This document shows positions 53,475 to 64,000 of a DNA stretch of 64,000 nt, piece by piece. Position 1 is the first letter of the stretch. Each line of letters begins with the position of its first letter. The stretch lies in the NCBI GenBank assembly GCA_049322515.1, contig JBMOQW010000003.1, positions 1 through 64,000 of the forward strand, written 5' to 3'. The position numbers were made by a program, and so were the translations under genes. The notes below the pieces were generated by a model. It searched no databases and was not told where the DNA came from. It saw only the letters and a list, made by a program, of their open reading frames with translations. The DNA comes from Parasulfuritortus sp049322515. Its GTDB lineage: Bacteria > Pseudomonadota > Gammaproteobacteria > Burkholderiales > Thiobacillaceae.

Positions 53475-54938
53475 ATGGATACCCCGCTCGCTGCGCTCGA
53501 ACCGGCCCCGGTCTGGGCCCATTTCGCCACCCTGTGCGCCATCCCGCGCCCTTCCCTGCACGAACAGGCGCTGCGCGCGCACCTGATCGACTGGGCCCGC
53601 GCACGCGGTCTGGACAACGAAGTCGATGCCGTCGGCAACCTGATCCTGCGCAAACCGGCCAGCCCGGGCGCGGAAGGCCGGCCCGGCGTGATCCTGCAAG
53701 CCCATCTCGACATGGTCTGCCAGGCCAATGCCGGCACCGAGCACGATTTCCAGCGCGATCCGATCCATGCCGAGGTGCGCGACGGCTGGGTGGTCGCCGA
53801 ACACACCACCCTGGGCGCCGACAACGGCATCGGCGTGGCGCTGGCTTTGGCGGCGCTGGAAGCCACCGACCTCGATCATCCGGCCCTGGAAGTGCTGCTC
53901 ACGGTCAATGAGGAAACCGGCATGGACGGCGCCCGCGGCCTGCGCCCCGGCAGCCTGCACGGCACCCGGCTGATCAACCTGGACACCGAGGAATGGGGCC
54001 ACTTCTACCTCGGCTGCGCCGGCGGCGTCGATGTCGAAGTCTCCGCCCCGCTCGCCACCGAGCCGCTGCCGGCCGATCACGTCGTCCGGCGCATCGCGGT
54101 CGGCGGCCTGCGCGGCGGGCATTCCGGCATCGACATCCACCTCGGCCGGGGCAACGCGCTCAAGCTGCTGGCGGAACTGCTTGCCGACCTGGCCCGTGCC
54201 GGCGACCTGCGCCTGATCCAGGCCTCGGGCGGCAGCGCCCGCAACGCCATCCCGCGCGAGGCCGTGGCGCGGATCGCCCTGCCCCTGGCTGAAGCACTCA
54301 TGCTCGAATCGCGGCTCCAGACTCGCCTGGCCGAATGGCGCCAGCGCCTGGGGGAGGCGGACCCCGGCGTCACGCTCACCAGTCAGGCGGACGACCGGTG
54401 CCCGGAACACGCCCTTTCGAACCACGAACGCGACCGCGTGCTGGCCTGGCTGGTCGCCGCGGACAACGGCGTCGATACCTTCAGCCAGGACTTTCCCGGC
54501 GTGGTCGAGACCTCCAGCAATTTGGGCGTACTCAAACTGCATGACGGTCAACTGCGCGCCACCTTCAAGGTGCGCTCGCTCGTCGACGCCCACGCCGATG
54601 CCCTGGCCAGACGCCTGATCGCCCAGGCCGCCTGGCATGGCCTCGGGGCCACCAAGGACGGCGCCTATCCCGGCTGGACACCGCGCCCGGACTCGCCCCT
54701 GCTGGCCTGCGGCCAGTCGGTCCATGCCGCCTTGTTCGGCCAGCCGGCCCACCTTCAGGTCATCCACGCCGGACTGGAATGCGGCCTGCTGGCGGCCAGC
54801 CACCCGCACCTGGACATGATTTCCTTCGGTCCCGACATCCGGGGCGCGCACGCCCCCGGCGAACGGGTCGAGATCGCCTCGGTGGCGCGCTGCTGGACCC
54901 TGCTGCGGGCGATCCTGGCGCGGCTGGCCATCGACTGA
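53475..54938 (+). CDS. pepD: Aminoacyl-histidine dipeptidase PepD
   Basis: The 487-residue M20-family zinc dipeptidase cleaves Xaa-His dipeptides such as carnosine. Metal motifs are ILQAHLDMVCQ, LGADNGIGVAL and LLTVNEETGMDG, followed by GGLRGGHSGIDIHLGRGNAL. Length fits E. coli PepD (485). Divergent from glcD. The next gene begins one base after its stop. Confidence 0.93.
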   Translation: MDTPLAALEPAPVWAHFATLCAIPRPSLHEQALRAHLIDWARARGLDNEVDAVGNLILRKPASPGAEGRPGVILQAHLDMVCQANAGTEHDFQRDPIHAEVRDGWVVAEHTTLGADNGIGVALALAALEATDLDHPALEVLLTVNEETGMDGARGLRPGSLHGTRLINLDTEEWGHFYLGCAGGVDVEVSAPLATEPLPADHVVRRIAVGGLRGGHSGIDIHLGRGNALKLLAELLADLARAGDLRLIQASGGSARNAIPREAVARIALPLAEALMLESRLQTRLAEWRQRLGEADPGVTLTSQADDRCPEHALSNHERDRVLAWLVAADNGVDTFSQDFPGVVETSSNLGVLKLHDGQLRATFKVRSLVDAHADALARRLIAQAAWHGLGATKDGAYPGWTPRPDSPLLACGQSVHAALFGQPAHLQVIHAGLECGLLAASHPHLDMISFGPDIRGAHAPGERVEIASVARCWTLLRAILARLAID

Positions 54939-54939
54939 C

Positions 54940-55287
54940 GTGGCCGACACCACCTACCAGCTGATCATCGCGGTGGCCCGGCCGGTCATGGTTACGGTCG
55001 GCCGCCTCGGCAGGTTCCGCTTTCCGCGCGGCACTTACGTCTACACCGGCTCGGCCAAGCGCCACCTGGAAGCCCGCATCGCCCGCCACCTGCGCGCCGA
55101 CAAGCCTTTGCGCTGGCACATCGACTACCTGCTCGCGGCACCCGGGGTGCAGGTCGTTGAAGTCCGGCGCTTCGATCAGGAAGAATGCCGGTTGAACCAG
55201 TCCGTGGCCGGCCTCGTGGACGTGCCGGGCTTCGGCGCCTCGGACTGCCGCCAGGGGTGTGGCAGCCATCTTAAGCGCCTGGACTGA
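54940..55287 (+). CDS. GIY-YIG nuclease-like protein (DUF123)
   Basis: This 115-residue protein has a DUF123-type GIY-YIG domain: GTYVYTGSAKRHLEARIARH (GIY-YIG core with Arg) and C-terminal GFGASDCRQGCGSHL, where DxR-type cysteines may bind metal. Function is unknown; related archaeal fusions are linked to DNA repair. GTG start one base after the pepD stop. Confidence 0.8.
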   Translation: MADTTYQLIIAVARPVMVTVGRLGRFRFPRGTYVYTGSAKRHLEARIARHLRADKPLRWHIDYLLAAPGVQVVEVRRFDQEECRLNQSVAGLVDVPGFGASDCRQGCGSHLKRLD

Positions 55288-55290
55288 GCC

Positions 55291-56241
55291 TTACATCAAG
55301 CCCTGGCCGCGCAGCCAGGCGACGCCCAGGCTGGTCACCACCATCGAACCCAACGTGGTGTAGGCGATGATGTTGGCGGCCAGGCCGGCATTGCCGCCCA
55401 TCGAGCGAGCCATGACATAGCTGGCGGCGGCGGTCGGCGCCGACGACATCAGGAACAGGATGCCCAGGTCGATGCCCCGGAAGCCGAGCAGGTAACCGCC
55501 CACCGTGAGCAGCGTCGGCACCAGGAGCAGCTTGCCCGCCGTGGCCAGCACCGCATTGCGCAGTTCGTCGCGCACCGGCTTCAGGCTGAGCGAGGCGCCG
55601 GTGCACAACAGGGCCAGGGGCAAGGTCATCTGGGCGAAATACTCCCCGGTATGCAGCAGCACGCCGGGCAGCTCGATCTGGGCCCAGGCCACCGGCAAAG
55701 CCAGCAGGATGCCGATGATCAGCGGGTTGCGGGCGATGGCGGCCAGGGTGGCGGCAATCGAGCCATGGCGGTTGAGCGAGCGGTTGAGGGTGATCACCGC
55801 CAGCACGTTGAGCAGGATAGTGACCAGGCCGAGGTAGATCGAGGCCGCCGCCAGGCCGCGTTCGCCATAGGCGTTGACGCAATAGGCCAGGCCGACGATG
55901 CCCATGTTGGAACGGAACGCCCCTTGCACCACCACGCCACGATCCTCGCGCGGCCGGACCAGCAGGCCGGCCAGGGCTTCCAGCAGCAGGTAGGCGACCA
56001 CGGTTCCGAGCAGCGCGTAACCGATCAGGACGAAATTGGCCGATGCCTCGATATGGGTCTTGCTGATGCTGATGAACAGCAGCGACGGCAGCGTGACGTT
56101 GAACACCAGCCGGGAACCGACATCGACGAAGGCATCGGTGATCAGGCCGATGCGCGACAACGCGATGCCGAGCAGCAGGATCACGAAGATCGGGCCGGTG
56201 ACGGACAAGGCGAAGGAAACGGTGGACCACCCGTCGGGCAT
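55291..56241 (-). CDS. AEC family transporter (auxin efflux carrier type)
   Basis: This 316-residue inner-membrane protein has about ten hydrophobic helices in the AEC/malate permease pattern, including FVILLLGIALSRIGLI, GAFRSNMGIVGLAY and MSSAPTAAASYVMARSMGG. Substrates in the family are organic acids or auxin-like compounds. I chose ATG 56241; ATG 56274 with weak AGGA site would add 11 residues. Converges on the GIY-YIG gene. Confidence 0.87.
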   Translation of the reverse strand: MPDGWSTVSFALSVTGPIFVILLLGIALSRIGLITDAFVDVGSRLVFNVTLPSLLFISISKTHIEASANFVLIGYALLGTVVAYLLLEALAGLLVRPREDRGVVVQGAFRSNMGIVGLAYCVNAYGERGLAAASIYLGLVTILLNVLAVITLNRSLNRHGSIAATLAAIARNPLIIGILLALPVAWAQIELPGVLLHTGEYFAQMTLPLALLCTGASLSLKPVRDELRNAVLATAGKLLLVPTLLTVGGYLLGFRGIDLGILFLMSSAPTAAASYVMARSMGGNAGLAANIIAYTTLGSMVVTSLGVAWLRGQGLM

Positions 56242-56347
56242 ACGTAGCTTGCCAGGTTGCAAAGTCGCGAGCATACCCGTCCTGCCCCGGCATGGCATTC
56301 GCCCGCGCCCGGCGCTACCATGCGCCACCCAGACTTTGCCTGCCTGC

Positions 56348-57430
56348 ATGCGTTCCGGCCTGTCTCCCGCTCTCGCCCCGCGTCTCGACGCGCTCCGGCG
56401 CGCCCTGCCCGCCCTGGCCTTCTTCGCCGGGTTCCTCTGGGATGCCCTGACCCTGGGCCGCTCGGTCGGCACCCTCGACCTCTGGCTGTTGTCGGCTTAC
56501 CTGGCGGGCGCGGCGGCGTTGCTCTGGTTCCTGGGCCGGCGCATGCACTTGCGTGCCGGCCAGCCCGAACCGGCCAGTGGCCCCTGGTGGATCGAGAACG
56601 GTCCCTACGTGTTGCTCCAGTTCCTGTTCGGCGGCCTGTTTTCTGCCCTGTTCATCTTCTATTTCAAGAGTTCCAGCCACCTGCTCGCGACCCTGTGGGC
56701 ACTCGGCCTGGGCGGACTCCTGGTCGCGAACGAGTTTCTCGAAGACCGCTACCGCCGCTTCACCCTGACCTGGGGGCTGTTCGGGCTATGTGCCATGCTG
56801 CTGCTGAATTTCGTCGTGCCGCATGTGGTCGGCAGCATCGCCTGGCCCTGGTTCGTGCTCAGCACCCTGGCCGGCGCCGGCCTCGCCCATGGCCTGCGCC
56901 TCAAGACACCGGGCCAGCCGGGCCGCATCCGGCCCATGTGGGCGGTGGCCACCGCCCTGCTGATCGCCTATGCGGTCGACATCATTCCCCCGGTGCCGCT
57001 GGTGAAGCGCGACATCGCGGTCGGCCATGCCCTGGAAAAACGCGACGGCCGCTATCTGATGCAACAAGAAAAGACCCCGTGGTGGGTGTTCTGGCGCCAG
57101 GTTTCGACCGAGGTCCACCTGCGCCCGGGCGAGCGCCTGTACTGCGTCTCGGCGGTATTCGCACCCTCGGGCCTGGAAACCCGGCTCTACCACCGCTGGA
57201 CTCGCTACGACGACCGGCACGGCTGGCAGGACACGCCGCGCATCGGCTTCGCGCTGGCCGGCGGTCGCCAGGGCGGCTACCGGGGCTACACCTGGAAGCA
57301 GAATCTGGCGCCAGGCGAGTGGAAGGTGACCGTGGAAACCGAGGACGGTCGCACGGTGGCCGTGCATCGCTTTGAACTGTCGGCCGAGCCGCTGGCGGCG
57401 GACGCGGCGCTGATCGAGAAGTCGTTCTGA
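56348..57430 (+). CDS. DUF2914 domain-containing membrane protein
   Basis: The 360-residue protein has about seven membrane helices (about 20-235) and a C-terminal DUF2914 beta domain with RLYCVSAVFAPSGLETRLYH, HRWTRYDD and KQNLAPGEWKVTVETEDGR. Function unknown. Divergent from the AEC transporter and converges with slyX, with stop codons one base apart. Confidence 0.82.
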   Translation: MRSGLSPALAPRLDALRRALPALAFFAGFLWDALTLGRSVGTLDLWLLSAYLAGAAALLWFLGRRMHLRAGQPEPASGPWWIENGPYVLLQFLFGGLFSALFIFYFKSSSHLLATLWALGLGGLLVANEFLEDRYRRFTLTWGLFGLCAMLLLNFVVPHVVGSIAWPWFVLSTLAGAGLAHGLRLKTPGQPGRIRPMWAVATALLIAYAVDIIPPVPLVKRDIAVGHALEKRDGRYLMQQEKTPWWVFWRQVSTEVHLRPGERLYCVSAVFAPSGLETRLYHRWTRYDDRHGWQDTPRIGFALAGGRQGGYRGYTWKQNLAPGEWKVTVETEDGRTVAVHRFELSAEPLAADAALIEKSF

Positions 57431-57431
57431 A

Positions 57432-57641
57432 TCAATAATGCGGCGGAATTTCCTCGCTCGGGTCGCGTTGCTCGTGGGCTTCCGCTTCCCGGATTCGACG
57501 GTACAACTCGGTCATTTCCCGCTGCATCAAGTCCAGCCGTTCCTGTTGCCGGAACATGGTCTGGTTGAGGCTGTCGATCAGATCCTCGGCGAAGCCGAGC
57601 TTGACTTCCAACTCGGTCACCCGGGCTTCCAGATCGCTCAC
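57432..57641 (-). CDS. slyX: SlyX family protein
   Basis: This 69-residue coiled-coil protein matches SlyX (SDLEARVTELEVKLGFAEDL, SLNQTMFRQQERLDLMQREM and the C-terminal IPPHY). Function not established; it oligomerises. Its start overlaps the YlqF-type GTPase stop by four bases. Confidence 0.92.
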   Translation of the reverse strand: MSDLEARVTELEVKLGFAEDLIDSLNQTMFRQQERLDLMQREMTELYRRIREAEAHEQRDPSEEIPPHY

Positions 57642-58525
57642 CCCTCGACCTCCATGGGCACCGCCGCCGCCAGCATGGCGGCACGGGTGTCCGGCGTTTC
57701 CAGGCTGATGCGGCCCAGGGCCCCGGAACGAAAATCGGTGAGCAGGAGGTTGGCGGCCTTCTCCAGGTCATATTCGCCACCCCGGCCCTTGAGCAGGCAG
57801 CCGCGTCGGCGCGCCACGCCCTCCACCACCCCTGGACCATCGAGACCGGCAACGTCGAGCTTGTAGCGCTCGGCCAGACGTTCCGGATAGCGCGCCAGCA
57901 AGAGCGCGCCGAGGAAGGCGGCCACCTCTTCCTCGATCACCGCGTTGCGACCGATGGCATGGGCGGCGGCCAGCAGGTAGCCGTCGCTGTCATGCTCGAT
58001 CTTCGGCCACATCAGCCCGGGGGTATCGGTCAAGGTCAGCCCCGGCCCCAGATCCAGGCATTGCTGCGACTTGGTCACGGCCGGCTCGTCGCCGACCGCC
58101 GCGACCTTGCGCTTGAGCAAGGCATTCATGATCGTCGACTTGCCGACGTTGGGGATGCCCATGATCATCATCCGCAGCGGCTTGCTGTTGTCGCTGCGGT
58201 GCGGTGCCAACTGTCGACACAGGCCCGGCAGGCGGGCCACATCGCTGGGCTTCTTGGCCGAGATCGCCACCGCCTTGACCCCCGCCTGACGCTCGTACCA
58301 GGCCAGCCAGGCCTGGGTGGCGTCGGGGTCGGCCAGATCGGACTTGTTGAGCACCTTCAGACAGGGCCGCTGGCGATGCCTGCGCAAGGCCTCGATCATC
58401 GGGTTGGCGCTGGCCTCGGGCAGGCGGGCATCGAGCACCTCGATCACCACGTCGATGCGCGCCAGGGCATCGGCGGCCTGCTTGCGCGCCGAATTCATGT
58501 GTCCGGGGAACCACTGGATCGGCAT
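57638..58525 (-). CDS. ylqF: Ribosome biogenesis GTPase, YlqF/RbgA type
   Basis: This 295-residue GTPase has the circularly permuted order G4 (NKSDL) - G5 (SAKK) - G1 (GIPNVGKST) - G3 (DTPG), which defines the YlqF/YawG family used in 50S subunit assembly. N-terminal MPIQWFPGHMNSARKQAADA is diagnostic. The C-terminal RNA-binding part is present. Coupled with slyX downstream; the S4 gene is immediately upstream. Confidence 0.95.
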   Translation of the reverse strand: MPIQWFPGHMNSARKQAADALARIDVVIEVLDARLPEASANPMIEALRRHRQRPCLKVLNKSDLADPDATQAWLAWYERQAGVKAVAISAKKPSDVARLPGLCRQLAPHRSDNSKPLRMMIMGIPNVGKSTIMNALLKRKVAAVGDEPAVTKSQQCLDLGPGLTLTDTPGLMWPKIEHDSDGYLLAAAHAIGRNAVIEEEVAAFLGALLLARYPERLAERYKLDVAGLDGPGVVEGVARRRGCLLKGRGGEYDLEKAANLLLTDFRSGALGRISLETPDTRAAMLAAAVPMEVEG

Positions 58526-58527
58526 GC

Positions 58528-58752
58528 TTATCCGGTCACCACGATCAATGCGCCCCGGCATTCGACCCGTTGGCCGACGCGAATCTTGGCGGTCTTGCGG
58601 GTCTCGACCTCGCCGTCCACCTTCACCTCGCCGGAAGCGGCAAGGGCCTTGCCCTGGCCGCCACTGTCGGCGACCCCGGTCAGCTTGAGCAAATCGCAGA
58701 GGGCAATGTGCTCGCCACGGAGCGTGAAATCGATTCGGGCGGTATCTGTCAT
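58528..58752 (-). CDS. S4 domain RNA-binding protein (YbcJ-like)
   Basis: This 74-residue protein is a single S4-like RNA-binding domain (LCDLLKLTGVADSGGQGKAL and GEVKVDGEVETRKTAKIRVG) similar to YbcJ. It is two bases upstream of the YlqF-type GTPase gene, which fits a role near ribosome assembly (inferred). Confidence 0.88.
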   Translation of the reverse strand: MTDTARIDFTLRGEHIALCDLLKLTGVADSGGQGKALAASGEVKVDGEVETRKTAKIRVGQRVECRGALIVVTG

Positions 58753-58899
58753 GCGCCTAGTTTAACCGGATTGGCCCGGGCATCCCGACAGTTGCCGCAT
58801 TCACCTTGGCGATGACCGCCCGGATCGGCTACATTCGTTGGTACAGTAATACCACTTCGCTTGGGAGAGACAGGCGGAGACACGAAGGAGAGAGACACC

Positions 58900-60159
58900 A
58901 TGGATGGAATGGCTGCGAGCATTCGCGGAAAGATGTTGGCCATCACCGGCCTCGGCACCACCTTGCTGCTGGGCGCCGCCTTGCTCGGGATCTGGCTGGC
59001 CTGGCACGGGCTGGGCGAGATCCAGGCACTGGCGGCCCGGGGCAGCCTGGATGGGAAAGCGGTCTCTGCCCTGGTGGCCGAGACCCAGGCCAACGTACGG
59101 CTTAGTCTTGGCCTGATGGCCCTGGCCATTGCCATCTCTTTCGCAGCCTTCCTGTGGCTGATCGACCGGTCCATCCTGACTCCGGCCCGCCATCTGGTGG
59201 AAGATTTTTCCACCATCGCCCAGGGCAACTTCCGGACCCCGATACGGCGCGACACGGCCGACGAGATTGGCCAGATTGCCGCAACCGCGGAACAATTGCG
59301 GATCGAAGTCGCGCGCATCCTGGGCGAAGTCCGGGATTCGGCCCGTCAGCTCGACGACGCCTCCCTCGGATTGTCTGACAGTTCCGGCGCGCTCGCTTCC
59401 GCGGCGCACCAACAGAACCAGGCGGCGGCCTCCACCGCGGCGGGCATCCAGGCGATCGCCGGGGCCATCGCCGCGGTCGCCGACCATGCCGATTCGGTGC
59501 GGCAGCGCACCGAAGCCAGCCTGGAAAACAGTGGCGAGGCCAACGTCAAGCTGTCCGAACTGATCGGCGAGATCGGCTCGGTGGAAAACGCGGTCAGCGA
59601 CCTCGGCCAGTCGGTCAAGGAATTCATCCAGAGCACCGACACGATCACCCAGATGACCCGGCAAGTGCGTGACATCGCCGACCAGACCAACCTGCTGGCC
59701 CTGAATGCCGCGATCGAGGCGGCGCGGGCTGGTGAACAGGGACGCGGCTTTGCCGTGGTCGCCGACGAGGTCCGCAAGCTGGCCGAAAAATCGGCCGAGT
59801 CGGCCAGCCAGATCGACCAGATCACGCAGCGACTGGGCCAGCAGTCGAGCCAGGTGGACCAGTCGATCGACCTCGGCCAGCAGGCCCTGTTGCGCAGCCA
59901 GGACATCCTGGAAGGCGTGGCCATGGTCCTCGCCGAGGCCAGCCAATCGGTGGCATCGGCCCATGACGGCGTGCAATCGATCTCCGCCGCAGTCAGTGAA
60001 CAGAAGGCAGCCAGCCAGGCCATCTCGCTGAACGTGGACAGGATGGTGGACATGTCCGGGGCCAGCGACGCCAGCGCCCGCCGCAATGGCGAGGCCGCGG
60101 CCAGCCTACGCGCTCTGGCGGCGCGCCTGGATCAGTGCGTCGGCCGGTTTCAGGTATGA
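58900..60159 (+). CDS. Methyl-accepting chemotaxis protein
   Basis: The 419-residue chemoreceptor has two N-terminal helices (about 13-36 and 67-90) with a very short periplasmic loop, a HAMP-type linker (PARHLVEDFSTIAQGNF), and a signalling domain with the hairpin tip DIADQTNLLALNAAIEAARA and GEQGRGFAVVADEVRKLAEK. With no real periplasmic sensor it probably senses an internal or membrane cue. ATG 58900 follows a purine-rich GGAGAGAGA site. The hybrid kinase gene follows. Confidence 0.94.
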   Translation: MDGMAASIRGKMLAITGLGTTLLLGAALLGIWLAWHGLGEIQALAARGSLDGKAVSALVAETQANVRLSLGLMALAIAISFAAFLWLIDRSILTPARHLVEDFSTIAQGNFRTPIRRDTADEIGQIAATAEQLRIEVARILGEVRDSARQLDDASLGLSDSSGALASAAHQQNQAAASTAAGIQAIAGAIAAVADHADSVRQRTEASLENSGEANVKLSELIGEIGSVENAVSDLGQSVKEFIQSTDTITQMTRQVRDIADQTNLLALNAAIEAARAGEQGRGFAVVADEVRKLAEKSAESASQIDQITQRLGQQSSQVDQSIDLGQQALLRSQDILEGVAMVLAEASQSVASAHDGVQSISAAVSEQKAASQAISLNVDRMVDMSGASDASARRNGEAAASLRALAARLDQCVGRFQV

Positions 60160-60171
60160 CTTAGGTAAGTC

Positions 60172-60201
60172 TTTAACCCGGCAAGGTAATCCCTCTAGAA
60201 T
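60172..60201 (+). promoter_or_regulatory. Candidate promoter of the hybrid kinase gene
   Basis: TTTAAC (60172-60177) and TAGAAT (60196-60201) with 18-base spacing. Confidence 0.45.
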
Positions 60202-60255
60202 GGCAGGGGCGGCGCCACGCGCCCAAGCCCCAAGCCTCTGAGGAGAGTTCCAGCC

Positions 60256-64000
<3,745 letters not shown>

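Overview
The window is a high-GC, gene-dense bacterial chromosome segment. Betaproteobacterial origin is inferred (Rhodocyclales or Nitrosomonadales type). The evidence is the block rpsB-tsf-pyrH-frr-uppS-cdsA-dxr-rseP-bamA-skp-lpxD-fabZ-lpxA-lpxB-rnhB, the ppsR/ppsA pair, glcDEF, motAB and the codon usage. No ribosomal RNA, CRISPR array, prophage or replication origin was seen. One tRNA gene, tRNA-Pro(GGG), is present.

Layout. 1-2.2 kb: edge of an IS5-like element, a YdhR-like monooxygenase divergent from a LysR regulator, and a non-coding stretch with direct repeats. 2.2-6.1 kb: dbpA helicase, a membrane-anchored glutaredoxin, rarA and a secreted protein. 6.1-10.8 kb: a tightly coupled cluster of a small GTG-start ORF, an FtsX-like ABC permease, its ATPase, a polytopic membrane protein with a His/Cys motif, a lipoprotein thioredoxin and two NosL-family proteins. 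It looks like an envelope metal/thiol system without nosZ. 10.8-11.6 kb: a free-standing CZB protein and a DUF3597 protein. 11.75-26.0 kb: translation, isoprenoid, phospholipid, outer-membrane and lipid A genes, headed by an rpsB leader that can fold into a pseudoknot next to a competing hairpin over the Shine-Dalgarno.

26-36.9 kb: motAB, a membrane methyltransferase, an HDOD-GAF protein, ppsR divergent from ppsA, a shared bidirectional terminator, then lemA, a family 4 uracil-DNA glycosylase, rimI, tsaB, a secreted HIRAN protein and a secreted Pro/Gly repeat protein on the minus strand. 36.9-47.3 kb: a YoaA/DinG-type helicase, DUF2288 and smc; queF; an encapsulated-ferritin-type protein without encapsulin; an FGGY kinase coupled to a possible atypical PilZ protein; and ppiD. 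47.3-53.4 kb: tRNA-Pro, a structured non-coding stretch, a class V aminotransferase and glcDEF, which together suggest glycolate to glyoxylate to glycine conversion. 53.5-64 kb: pepD, a GIY-YIG protein, an AEC transporter, a DUF2914 protein, slyX, a YlqF-type GTPase, an S4 protein, a chemoreceptor and a large hybrid histidine kinase cut by the window end.

All calls come from reading the sequence and recalling protein families. No database search was run.
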